DNA of 64,000 nucleotides from CAVTWY01 sp963738575 (GTDB taxonomy: Bacteria > Pseudomonadota > Gammaproteobacteria > Burkholderiales > Burkholderiaceae_C). Positions 54,161 through 62,959 of the stretch are shown one piece after another. The translations under genes and the position numbers were made by a program. The stretch is taken from positions 186,001 to 250,000 of the forward strand of contig CAVTWY010000004.1 of the NCBI GenBank assembly GCA_963738575.1, read 5' to 3'. How positions within the stretch are numbered: position 1 is the first letter of the stretch; the number at the start of each line of letters is the position of its first letter. The notes under the pieces were generated by a model. The model searched no databases and was not told the origin of the DNA. It worked only from the letters and a program-made list of their open reading frames with translations.

Positions 54161-55177
54161 ATGGCAACGATCGACACCAAGACCAGCCAGTTTTTGTTGG
54201 ATCTCTACAGGGAATGTGAAACCCTGAAGGCGCCCGAGTTTTGTGCATGGGCCTTGTTGCGCTTGCGCTCGGTCATTGCTTTCGACTCCGCCATGTGGGG
54301 CCATGGGCTTGCCAATCCAGTGGTCATCCACGACGTGCACATCGAAGGGCAACCCGAAGAGATGATGCAGAACTATGCGCATGTGAAGCACCATGACTTC
54401 ATCGCGCCAGCGGCCATTGCTGCCAGCGGCAAGACCATCAACCTCTACGACGTGATCACGCGCGAGGTCTACGTGCGACACAAGATGTACGTGCAGCACG
54501 CCAAGCGTTTTGGCATGGAACACATTCTTTGCACAGCGAAGCCCGAGCCCATGCCTGGTTTCATCAGCTTCTTGAGCCTCTGGCGCGCCAACCACAACCA
54601 CCCGTTTACCGAAGAGGATCGAATGACCAAGCAAGCGCTGATGGAGCACCTGGTTGCAGCCAGGCGGCGCAATGTCTTCGCAAGCGTGCGGGCAACCCTG
54701 GGAAAGAGCCTTCAGAGTTCGTGCACCGCCGCCATTTGCGACCACGACGGTGTTCTGCACGAAGCCGACGAAGGCTTCACCACCACGCTGCGCCGCGTTT
54801 CGAGTCGATGGACCGGGCCCAAACTGCCCGCCAACTTGCGCGCGGCCATGCGCAAGCAACCCCGCGGACGCGTGAAGTCAGGCGACCACACCTTTGAGTG
54901 GACACCCCTTGACCACCGCACACTGATCAGTGTGCACCCGATCAATGGCGTAGACACCTTGACACGTCGCGAGGAAGAAGTTGCCAGCTTGTTGGTGCGC
55001 GGCCTCAATCACCGCGAGATATCGACCAACATCGGGGTCAGCCCCAACACGACGCGAACGCACATTGCCACCATCTACAAGAAATTGGGATGCAGCAACA
55101 AAGCTGAAATGGTCGTTCGCATGTTGGGGGCCGAGGCTTCGGCCCCGCCGTGCGCGGAGGCCGTGTTGCTCTCATGA
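54161..55177 (+). CDS. epsA: LuxR-type EPS regulator EpsA
   Basis: The 338-residue protein has an N-terminal region (TKTSQFLLDLYRECE, FDSAMWGHGLAN) of the kind seen in the PEP-CTERM-associated regulator EpsA. A C-terminal LuxR helix-turn-helix spans about residues 265-320: LTRREEEVASLLVRGLN, HREISTNIGVSPNTTRTHIATI, YKKLGCSNKAEM. There is no receiver phosphorylation domain. It should regulate EPS or PEP-CTERM genes in response to an unknown signal. AGGGG precedes ATG 54161. It converges on prsT, three bases away. The EpsA type is usually described with exosortase B loci, so its presence beside XrtA is notable. Confidence 0.82.
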   Translation: MATIDTKTSQFLLDLYRECETLKAPEFCAWALLRLRSVIAFDSAMWGHGLANPVVIHDVHIEGQPEEMMQNYAHVKHHDFIAPAAIAASGKTINLYDVITREVYVRHKMYVQHAKRFGMEHILCTAKPEPMPGFISFLSLWRANHNHPFTEEDRMTKQALMEHLVAARRRNVFASVRATLGKSLQSSCTAAICDHDGVLHEADEGFTTTLRRVSSRWTGPKLPANLRAAMRKQPRGRVKSGDHTFEWTPLDHRTLISVHPINGVDTLTRREEEVASLLVRGLNHREISTNIGVSPNTTRTHIATIYKKLGCSNKAEMVVRMLGAEASAPPCAEAVLLS

Positions 55178-55180
55178 GCG

Positions 55181-57964
55181 TCAAAGGGCGGCAAGCAACT
55201 TGTCAACTTCAGCAAGGTTGCCAAATGCGTCGCCAAGCTGCTTGAGCGTATTGAGCTCTAGCTTGGCGTCGCCCTTCTGGTTAAGTTGCACGTAAGTTTT
55301 GGCCAACGACAGGCGGATGGTGTGCAGCCCGGGTGCGATCACCACAGCGCGTTTGAGCAACGGCAACGCATCACCGGCGCGACCTTGAGCCACCAGGGTC
55401 AGTGCCAAAGTCTCCATGATTCGTGGGTTGTTGGGTTCGATCGTGTTGGCCTTCTCCGCCCATGCGGTGGCTCCTTGGCCCCCGCGTTGCAGCCTTGCCC
55501 AGGCTGCATTGTTGAGTGCCGCTGCGTCCCGTGGCCGCTGCTCAACCACGGCCAGAAAGTGGCCCTCAGCGCGTTCGAATTCTTTGCGTGCCAGCGCGGC
55601 CTGCCCCAGCCCAAACAGGTAGGGCGTATCCTTGGGGTGCTCTTTGAGCCACGCTCGAGCAGCCGTATCGGCTTCGGCACCCTTGCCAGCGCGCGAAAGT
55701 GCTGCATGCAGCCGGAGGGCCACTTCTGCGGACGGCTGGCGTTGCTGGCCTTGACGGTAGGCAGCCACCGCAGGCGCCCACTGACTTGCCGCTGCATGCA
55801 CATCACCCTCGATGACAAACCCGGCACTCATTTTGGGTTGCCGCGTTTGAAACGCGCGCGCCAATTCAAGTGCTTGGCTTGACTTGCCTGCCGCCAACTC
55901 GACGGCGACGCGACGGGCAAGGATGTCGGGTGATTCGGGTGCGAGGGCCACTGCACGGCCCAAGCTGGTGCGCGCAGCGTCGTAGTTCTTGGACGTTAGT
56001 TGTGCCTCGGCGATCCGCAAATGCCCAAGGGGGTTGTCAGCGCGCATCGAAACCAGCTTGCCAAAGGTGGCAAGTCCCTGGGCTCGGTCACCCGCATTAA
56101 CCTGTGCCCGCCCCAGCGCGTCAACAATCTGGCTGTCGTTGGGAAAAGCAGCCGCAGCGTCCTGGGCCGCCGCAAGCGCAAGGTCTTTGCGACCGTTGGC
56201 TTCATGTTGCTGCACCAGGTTGAGTCGCAAAATGGTGTCGGCCGGGTTGACCTTGACTGCATTGGCCAGCAGCGTTGCGATGTCAGCCCCACTGGCGCCA
56301 GCGCGGCGGCGCAATTGCGCTTGCAACCGCGTCGCCTCACTCTGCCCGGGGTGCACCTGCAGAAACTTGTCAATGCGTTGTTGGGCGGTGTCGGCTTTAC
56401 CCTCGTCAATGTCAAGGCGTGCCAACTGCGCCAAAGCAGGGTAGTAAGCAGCATCGACTTCAAGGGCCTGCTCGAAGGACCCACGCGCCTCGGCCGGTTG
56501 CTTCATGCCCAGCTGCGCAAGTCCTCGCAAATGGGGCGGGATGGGCTTGTCTGGCATCTTGCGCGACAAGCGCCCCACCGCTTTGCGTGCGGCTGGGTAT
56601 TGGTTCGTACGCAGCAGCGCCGTCACAAGTGCCAAGTCGGCGACTGTGCCTGGGTCAGCCTCGGCAACTTCGTTAAGCTCCAAGATCGCTGCTCGTGCGT
56701 CGCCCTGGCCAAATTTGAGCAATGCCAAGGCTGTGCGGCCGGCCGGGTCCGCAGGGTTGGCCTGGCTGGCGCGCTTAAAAAGCGCTTCGGCCTTGTCCAG
56801 CTCGCTTAGTTGCAAGTGCGCCTCGCCCGCCAAGGCCAAGGCTTGGCTACCAGGCTTTGCGCCCGAAAGTGCGGGTTGAAGTGTCGCCAATGCCTTCGCT
56901 GGCTGAGACATGCGCAGGTGCGTGCGCGCAAGACCCAAGCGAGCTTGCGGCAGCTCCGGCATACCCTTGACAGCATTTTGCAAGTGAGCAAGGGCTTGCG
57001 GCAAATCCTTGGCCTCAAATGCCACCAGGCCCACCATTTCGAGCACCAAAGGGTGCTCGGGTGCTGCTTTCAAGAGTTGCGATGCAACGTCTTTGGCAGC
57101 AGTCAAGTTACCACGCGCAAGCGCCAGGCGTGTCTCAAGGTACAGCACCTGCGGATTTGACGTGAGCGCCTTGTTTTGCTTCATCGCGGCAAGGCGTTTG
57201 CCGGCGCCGTCAAAGTCTCGGCTCTCCATGGCCAGCATGAAGAGCTCGGTGTGCGCTGCCAACGAAAAGGGTTTGGCAGCAAGTGCTGCCTCGTAAGCTG
57301 CCGTGGCCGCAGCGCGATCATTCTTTACGCGCGTCAATACCGATCCCTTGAGCAGCAAGGCGTCGTGATCGTTCGGTTTAACAACCAGCGCGGCGTCAAC
57401 CTGCGCCAAGGCCTGATCAGCATTGCCGCGAGAAGCAAGCAAGCGCGCCCGCAACAACATGGCGCGCACATATTGGGGGTCTGCCGCCAGCGCATCGTCG
57501 ATGGCTTTGGCACTCAGATCCAGCCGAGTTTGACGCGCGTAGGCCACAGCCAAACTCGCTTTGAGCTGAGCTTGCGCTCGCGCGTCGCCAAGCACCTTGC
57601 CGGCGTAGTTGTCGACCACCTCTTTGTCACGCCCCAGCCCCATAAGTGCCTCGGCAAGCAAAGGAGAGACTTGCACCTCGGGTTGCCCCTGAGCTAGCGC
57701 TCGACGCAACTCAACCTCGGCCCCGGCTGCATCGCCCGACAGCAACAGGCCCTTGCCAAGTAAAAAGCGACCTTGCGCCGAATCGCCTTTTTGCAAGGCA
57801 GTCTTCGCCTCAATGATGGCGGCCTTGGGTTCGCCCTTTTCCAAAAAAGCGGCTGAGGAAGCCAGCAGTTTTTCACTCGTCGGGCCACCGCAAGCGGACA
57901 TGCCGAGCGTTGCAACAAGCACCATCGTGGCCAGGGCAAGGGGATGCTTGGTAAACGCATGCAT
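55181..57964 (-). CDS. prsT: TPR-repeat lipoprotein PrsT
   Basis: The 927-residue protein has a lipoprotein signal ending LGMSAC with Cys26. About 20 tetratricopeptide-like repeats follow (for example GRFLLGKGLLLSGDAAGAEVEL and AALNNAAWARLQRGGQGATAW in parts). This matches the XrtA/PEP-CTERM TPR protein, thought to act as a periplasmic scaffold of EPS assembly. GGAG precedes ATG 57964. It is the last gene of the prs group, after prsR, with a 29-base gap. Confidence 0.92.
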   Translation of the reverse strand: MHAFTKHPLALATMVLVATLGMSACGGPTSEKLLASSAAFLEKGEPKAAIIEAKTALQKGDSAQGRFLLGKGLLLSGDAAGAEVELRRALAQGQPEVQVSPLLAEALMGLGRDKEVVDNYAGKVLGDARAQAQLKASLAVAYARQTRLDLSAKAIDDALAADPQYVRAMLLRARLLASRGNADQALAQVDAALVVKPNDHDALLLKGSVLTRVKNDRAAATAAYEAALAAKPFSLAAHTELFMLAMESRDFDGAGKRLAAMKQNKALTSNPQVLYLETRLALARGNLTAAKDVASQLLKAAPEHPLVLEMVGLVAFEAKDLPQALAHLQNAVKGMPELPQARLGLARTHLRMSQPAKALATLQPALSGAKPGSQALALAGEAHLQLSELDKAEALFKRASQANPADPAGRTALALLKFGQGDARAAILELNEVAEADPGTVADLALVTALLRTNQYPAARKAVGRLSRKMPDKPIPPHLRGLAQLGMKQPAEARGSFEQALEVDAAYYPALAQLARLDIDEGKADTAQQRIDKFLQVHPGQSEATRLQAQLRRRAGASGADIATLLANAVKVNPADTILRLNLVQQHEANGRKDLALAAAQDAAAAFPNDSQIVDALGRAQVNAGDRAQGLATFGKLVSMRADNPLGHLRIAEAQLTSKNYDAARTSLGRAVALAPESPDILARRVAVELAAGKSSQALELARAFQTRQPKMSAGFVIEGDVHAAASQWAPAVAAYRQGQQRQPSAEVALRLHAALSRAGKGAEADTAARAWLKEHPKDTPYLFGLGQAALARKEFERAEGHFLAVVEQRPRDAAALNNAAWARLQRGGQGATAWAEKANTIEPNNPRIMETLALTLVAQGRAGDALPLLKRAVVIAPGLHTIRLSLAKTYVQLNQKGDAKLELNTLKQLGDAFGNLAEVDKLLAAL

Positions 57965-57993
57965 GGGTGAATCTCCAAAGAGCTTGTGGCGAA

Positions 57994-59355
57994 TCAGTGG
58001 TCGCCATCGAGTTTGAGTTTTGACATCAGGTCGTAGAGTGTTGGTCTGGTCACACCCAACATCTCTGCAGCCTTGGCAACATTGCCTTGCGACCGCCCCA
58101 GCGCTGTTACCACCACCGAGCGTTCGGCTTGCTCACGCGCTTTGCGAAGATCAAGTTCTGGTTGCTCTGACGCTACCGCGTCGGGCAACCCAAGGTCTGC
58201 GCTTTGGATGGTGTGATTTTCAGCCATGATGGAAGCACGCTTGACCACATTTTGAAGTTCTCGCACATTGCCTGGCCAATTGTGCTGTTCGATCGCGGCC
58301 AAGGCGCTTGCACTGAACCGCAACGTTTTGCCCAGCTCTACCGCATGCTCGTGGACAAACTTCTGCGCCAGCAGCACAGGGTCGCCTTCTCGCTCACGCA
58401 GGGGAGGTATGTCCACCAAAACCTCGGCTATTCGGTAGTACAGGTCTTCGCGAAAGCGTCCCGCAGTGATCAGGTCTTTGAGGTTTCGGTGGGTTGCGCA
58501 CACAATCCGAACATCCACCGCGATTTCTTGCCGCCCTCCCAGCCGGTCAATTTTGCGCTCTTGCAAAAACCGCAGCAACTTGGCCTGCAAGGGTGATGGC
58601 AAGTCACCGATTTCGTCCAAGAACAGGGTGCCGCCATTGGCGGTCTCGATGCGGCCCATGGTGGTGCGATGGGCGCCCGTAAAGGCGCCTTTCTCGTACC
58701 CAAAGAGCTCACTTTCAAGCAAATTTTCGGGGATGGCCGAGCAGTTGATGGCAACAAATCGGCCACTGCGCCGTGATGCTTTGTGCAAGCCCACCGCCAA
58801 AACTTCTTTGCCGGTGCCACTTTCGCCCAACAGTGCCACGGTGGCGTTGCTGGCCCCGACTTTTTCGATCATGCGACTCACCGCAAGCATGCGGGTGTCG
58901 CGCGTGACAAGGCCGTCAAGGGCACCATCGGGCACCAGCGCCTGGAGCTTGGCCACTTCGCTTTGCAAGTCGTGCACCCGAAGCGCGCGCTCGACGGTCA
59001 TGGCAAGCACATCAGCGTCGAGCGGCTTGACCATGAAGTCGTAAGCGCCCAGCTCGACTGCCTTGCACGCATTGGCACGGTCGCTTTGTCCCGTCAGCAC
59101 GATGACCTTGACGCGGGGGTCGAGCTCCAGCAGGGATTCCAACAAGCGCATGCCCTCGCTCACCGCATCGGCGTCGGGTGGCAACCCAAGGTCCATCGTG
59201 ACCACCGGCGCCGCATTGCGACGAAACTGCATCAAGGCCGACTCGCGGTCGTGCGCCGTCACCGACTCGAACCGATCCAGCGACCACTTGATTTGCTTTT
59301 GCAAAGCCAAATCGTCTTCGACGATCAGCACTTGAACGCCTTTGCTGCGGCTCAT
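57994..59355 (-). CDS. prsR: Sigma-54-dependent response regulator PrsR
   Basis: The 453-residue NtrC-family regulator has a receiver domain with phosphoacceptor Asp55 in TMDLGLPP and acidic EDD at 13-15. The AAA+ domain has Walker A GESGTGKEV near residue 177, the sigma-54 contact GAFTGA near residue 228 and Walker B GGTLFLDEIGD. The C-terminal Fis-type helix-turn-helix is NVAKAAEMLGVTRPTLYDLM. It should be phosphorylated by PrsK and activate sigma-54 promoters such as 53692-53707 and 12013-12028. ATG overlaps the prsK stop by four bases. Confidence 0.96.
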   Translation of the reverse strand: MSRSKGVQVLIVEDDLALQKQIKWSLDRFESVTAHDRESALMQFRRNAAPVVTMDLGLPPDADAVSEGMRLLESLLELDPRVKVIVLTGQSDRANACKAVELGAYDFMVKPLDADVLAMTVERALRVHDLQSEVAKLQALVPDGALDGLVTRDTRMLAVSRMIEKVGASNATVALLGESGTGKEVLAVGLHKASRRSGRFVAINCSAIPENLLESELFGYEKGAFTGAHRTTMGRIETANGGTLFLDEIGDLPSPLQAKLLRFLQERKIDRLGGRQEIAVDVRIVCATHRNLKDLITAGRFREDLYYRIAEVLVDIPPLREREGDPVLLAQKFVHEHAVELGKTLRFSASALAAIEQHNWPGNVRELQNVVKRASIMAENHTIQSADLGLPDAVASEQPELDLRKAREQAERSVVVTALGRSQGNVAKAAEMLGVTRPTLYDLMSKLKLDGDH

Positions 59356-61439
59356 GAGGGGTCTGCGGCGTTCAACGCAGTGCCCGGTTCGTGGTGGAAC
59401 AGTGGCAGCAAAACCTTTACAACCGTGCCTTGATCGATCGCGCTTTGCACTTCCAGACTTCCTCCCAGCTCACGGATGTATTGCATGCTCTCGTAGGCAC
59501 CAATGCCCATGCCGGCTGCTTTGGTGGTGCGAAAGGGCTTGAAGAGCTGGGACTTCACAAAATCCTCAGTCATGCCGTGGCCGGTGTCACGCACCTCCAC
59601 CACCGCCTGACTCCCTTCGCGCTTGACCACCACATTCACGTCGCCAGCCTCACTTGTTGCGTCAAGTGCATTGTCAATCAAATGGCCCAAAACACGCTCA
59701 ATGCGGTCCCCGTGTCCACGGGTGCTGACCGATGTTTCGACCATCAAGTTGATGGATCGTCCGCGCACCTGTACGCGCGTCTGTATACCTCTGAGCAGGG
59801 GTTCAAGGGGCACGCCTTGGGCCACACCCACAGGGGTTTCCCCCTCCCGCAACTGCGTTAACAAGCGCTGCATGCGCTCCACCGAGTTTTCGACGGTGGT
59901 CAGCATGTCGGCTTGAAACGCAGGGTTGTCTTTCAGTCGACGCGCGTTTTGCAGCATCAGCGATTGTTGGGCAATCACGTTTTTCAAGTCGTGCACCACG
60001 AAGGCTGACATTCGATTGAAGGCTTCAAACTTGCGCGCTTCCACCAGCGATTCGGTGGCATGGCTCAAGGCCATGAACGCCGCTGCCTGTTGCCCGGCTG
60101 TGTGCAGCAAATCGCGGGTCTCCCAATTCACGTCGATCATTGCGTGAGGGCGCCCAAGCACAACGAACCCCAACAGCTCTTCGCCAACACGCAGGGGCAC
60201 GATCAGCCAGCAACGCTGGTTGGACAGCCATGCGGCTGGCACGATGGCCGCATCGGGATGCCCGGGTTGGCTGCGGCATTCGTCAAGGTCAAAGATCCAG
60301 GCTTGGGTTCGCAATCGATCCACGAAAGCCCGGTCCAGCGTCACACCAGCCCCTTCGTCGTCAACGCGCCAGCTGGCCAGTCGGGTGGCGGCTGTGTCGC
60401 CGTGCACGGTCCAAAGCTCTCCTGAAGGGCTGTTCAGCATCGTGGCAAGCCCACGAACAATCGCAACACCCATTGCCTGGGGCGTGCTGCCTGCTGCCAA
60501 GCTTTCAGTTAGGCGAAGCCACTCGCGGCGGTAGTCAAAGCGGTAGCGAAAGAGGTTTTTGCCCAGGATGACCCGCGCCTTGGCCCGCAAGGACGGTGAC
60601 GCCACCAACCATGCCAACACACCAAGTGCGGCGACCATGAGCAACAGGGCTAGTGCTTTTCCCCACTGGTCATCAACATGACGCATGTAAAAACCAACGG
60701 CCGCCATGCCCAGGAGGTACAGCCCAGCCAGCGTGATCGACATCGTGAAGAAAACGGCGTTTCTGGAGACCTGAACGGGGTTGGACCAGTCCGCATGCCG
60801 CTTGGCGGCGATGTAGAGCATGGGGACGGGCAGCGCGTGCACAGCCGCGCGAACCGAGAGCGCGTCCCGGTCTATCGTGCCAAACAGCAAGGGCTGCGAG
60901 TGAAGGTAGAGATCGAAAGCAAACGGAAGCCCCAGACCGACCACCAGTGGCTTGATGTGCCAGCGCCCGTCCTCAACCACCGAGCGCGACACTTGTTCGA
61001 CCAGCACCAGGCCCATGACGGGCAGACTCAAGGACAAGAGTGGTGCATAGTTTTGTCCCCAGCCCATCGCGCCCAACCCCAGCACCACCCACGCCACGTT
61101 GACGGCCACAACGGCCAGCGCAACCAGCGCCACGGGCCGCCAAGTGTTTTGGCGTTCAACACCAACTTCGGGCCCCAGGATGCGCAGCGCAAATACAAAC
61201 CATGCGGCATACCGGGCCAGGTCGAGCAGCTCGTAAGCCTGCTGCCCCCAAGGCGCGCGAAGCGCCGTAAGCGAGACACCCAAAACGCCCCACAGAGCGC
61301 TGATGACGAGGGCCGCCATGAAGGCCTGCTGAACCCGAGAAAGCCCGCCAAGTCGCCTCGTGGCGCCCGAGTAGAGCACCACGGCCATGGCCATGTAGGC
61401 CAGGGCCACGCAAGCGTGGCCGACGGCCACGAGCGCCAC
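59352..61439 (-). CDS. prsK: PEP-CTERM system sensor histidine kinase PrsK
   Basis: The 695-residue protein has about eight N-terminal membrane helices (residues about 5-280). A GAF-like region follows (residues about 310-450), then a kinase core with the phosphoacceptor His near 483 in SAFVVHDLKNVIAQQ. The N box is HLIDNALDAT; the G boxes are VRDTGHGMTEDFV and KAAGMGIGAYES. Partner of PrsR, it reads an unknown membrane or cytoplasmic signal. The start GTG 61439 is near the upstream stop, and a later ATG is possible. Confidence 0.95.
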   Translation of the reverse strand: MALVAVGHACVALAYMAMAVVLYSGATRRLGGLSRVQQAFMAALVISALWGVLGVSLTALRAPWGQQAYELLDLARYAAWFVFALRILGPEVGVERQNTWRPVALVALAVVAVNVAWVVLGLGAMGWGQNYAPLLSLSLPVMGLVLVEQVSRSVVEDGRWHIKPLVVGLGLPFAFDLYLHSQPLLFGTIDRDALSVRAAVHALPVPMLYIAAKRHADWSNPVQVSRNAVFFTMSITLAGLYLLGMAAVGFYMRHVDDQWGKALALLLMVAALGVLAWLVASPSLRAKARVILGKNLFRYRFDYRREWLRLTESLAAGSTPQAMGVAIVRGLATMLNSPSGELWTVHGDTAATRLASWRVDDEGAGVTLDRAFVDRLRTQAWIFDLDECRSQPGHPDAAIVPAAWLSNQRCWLIVPLRVGEELLGFVVLGRPHAMIDVNWETRDLLHTAGQQAAAFMALSHATESLVEARKFEAFNRMSAFVVHDLKNVIAQQSLMLQNARRLKDNPAFQADMLTTVENSVERMQRLLTQLREGETPVGVAQGVPLEPLLRGIQTRVQVRGRSINLMVETSVSTRGHGDRIERVLGHLIDNALDATSEAGDVNVVVKREGSQAVVEVRDTGHGMTEDFVKSQLFKPFRTTKAAGMGIGAYESMQYIRELGGSLEVQSAIDQGTVVKVLLPLFHHEPGTALNAADPS

Positions 61440-61444
61440 GGGGC

Positions 61445-62827
61445 TCAGCGAGCCCCTTTGCCTGTCAAAACCACATTGACCGTTTTAAGCAGCACCAGAA
61501 AGTCCAAGAAGAGCGTGTGATTCTTGACATAGTACAGGTCAAACTGGAGTTTCTCTTTGGCGTCCTCGACGCTTCCACCGTATTGATAACGAACCTGAGC
61601 CCAGCCGGTTAGCCCCGGTTTCACACTATGCCGCAAAGCATAAAAGGGCACCTCACGCACCAACGTGTTGACAAACTCGGGGCGCTCGGGGCGCGGCCCC
61701 ACCAGACTCATCTCACCTCGCAGCACGTTTACCAGTTGCGGAAGCTCATCGACTCGGGTCACCCGCATCACACGCCCGACACGCGTAACGCGCGCATCGG
61801 CCTTAACAGCCCATTGCGGTTTGCCAGGCATCTCGGCGTTGTTTTGCATGCTGCGAAGCTTCAAAACCTCAAAGTCTTTGCCGTTGAGCCCAACTCTTTT
61901 TTGCTTGTAAAGAATGGGGCCTTGACTATCGAGCTTGATTAGCAGCGTCGCCAACGCCAAGACAGGTAGCGCAAGCAAGAGCAACAACGTACAAACGGAG
62001 ACGTCAAAGAGGCGCTTGAGCGCCGAGCGAGCCCACCCTTGGTTGAACCCATCGCCAAAAATCAACCAACCAGCATGCAGTTGGTCTAGCCTGATCTGCC
62101 CCAACGTGCGCTCAAAGTAGCTTGACATGTCGCGCACCTGGATGCCAGTGGCGCGGCAGGCCAGCAGGTCAGGCATGGACAAGGAGCCCCCGCGCCGCTC
62201 GGTGATTGCCACCACGATTTCGTTGGCTTTGGCTTTGATCGCCGCTTCAACCAACGTCAGCCGCGAATCCAGTATGGCGGATTCGGGCACGAGGCATTGG
62301 GATTCAATTGGGCTTGGATAGTAGCCAACAATTTTGGCGTGACGATCAGCCGTCAACAACGCTTCGGTCACCGCCTGGGCCGATTGCCCCGTCCCAAGCA
62401 CAAGAACCCGATAGGCGCTGCGATCACGCGGCGCCAAGTAAGCCGCCGAGTAGGCACGGTAGGTGATGACCAAAGCCGTTGCCGCCAACAGGGTCAGGAC
62501 GTAATACTTGGATGGCACCATTTCAGTGCTTGCCAGAGAAATGGCGATCACCACCATCACCATGCAAGTCACACAACAAACCGCCGCTCGTAACCACACG
62601 CTCAGGGTTGACTCAGCAGGGCTGCGAAGGTAGAGCCCGACAACAAAGGCGACGAGAACGATCAAACCCGAGAGCGCAAAACCCAGCAGCACAGGTGCAG
62701 CGAGGGCAGTGCCATTGGGGCCAAGCAGCATCGCAGCCACGACCGAGACGCCCCAGAGCGTTAAGAAATCGCGCACCATCTGCAACAGCAGATGGGGGCT
62801 GACGTAATGGCTGAATAATCGAATCAC
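61445..62827 (-). CDS. Undecaprenyl-phosphate sugar-1-phosphate transferase, XrtA system (TIGR03013 type)
   Basis: The 460-residue protein has four N-terminal membrane helices, a Rossmann-like region (RVLVLGTGQSAQAVTEALL) and a C-terminal bacterial sugar transferase domain. That domain has KRLFDVSVCTLLLLLALPVL, LKLRSMQNNAE, RVDELPQLVNVLRGEMSLVGPRPERPEF and PGLTGWAQV. It starts EPS synthesis by moving a sugar-1-phosphate to undecaprenyl phosphate. The GTG start at 62827 is downstream of a well-spaced promoter and a leader hairpin. It is followed by prsK, prsR and prsT. Confidence 0.93.
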   Translation of the reverse strand: MIRLFSHYVSPHLLLQMVRDFLTLWGVSVVAAMLLGPNGTALAAPVLLGFALSGLIVLVAFVVGLYLRSPAESTLSVWLRAAVCCVTCMVMVVIAISLASTEMVPSKYYVLTLLAATALVITYRAYSAAYLAPRDRSAYRVLVLGTGQSAQAVTEALLTADRHAKIVGYYPSPIESQCLVPESAILDSRLTLVEAAIKAKANEIVVAITERRGGSLSMPDLLACRATGIQVRDMSSYFERTLGQIRLDQLHAGWLIFGDGFNQGWARSALKRLFDVSVCTLLLLLALPVLALATLLIKLDSQGPILYKQKRVGLNGKDFEVLKLRSMQNNAEMPGKPQWAVKADARVTRVGRVMRVTRVDELPQLVNVLRGEMSLVGPRPERPEFVNTLVREVPFYALRHSVKPGLTGWAQVRYQYGGSVEDAKEKLQFDLYYVKNHTLFLDFLVLLKTVNVVLTGKGAR

Positions 62828-62841
62828 TGCTTGAGCCTAAA

Positions 62842-62858
62842 CCGCGCAGATGGCGCGG
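62842..62858 (-). promoter_or_regulatory. GC-rich hairpin in leader of sugar transferase gene
   Basis: On the minus strand CCGCGC, five-base loop CATCT, GCGCGG forms a perfect six-base-pair stem, 15 bases before the GTG start. It lacks a U run, so it is not a standard terminator. It might modulate translation by blocking ribosome access, since the AGG-like ribosome signal lies just after it. Confidence 0.4.
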
Positions 62859-62896
62859 CGGTTACAACGAAACCCCGTGTCGGGAATCGACTGCTT

Positions 62897-62925
62897 TTTA
62901 TACAGGGGCGGTGGCTTCAAAACAA
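62897..62925 (-). promoter_or_regulatory. Sigma-70 promoter upstream of sugar transferase-prs group
   Basis: On the minus strand TTGTTT (62920-62925) and TATAAA (62897-62902) are separated by exactly 17 bases. The -10 matches five of six positions, the -35 matches three of six. Transcription would start near 62889, about 62 bases before the GTG at 62827, so the sugar transferase-prsK-prsR-prsT group could be transcribed apart from wecB. Confidence 0.5.
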
Positions 62926-62959
62926 TCCCTCAGACTCGTCAAAGTGACCTGCGGCCCTG

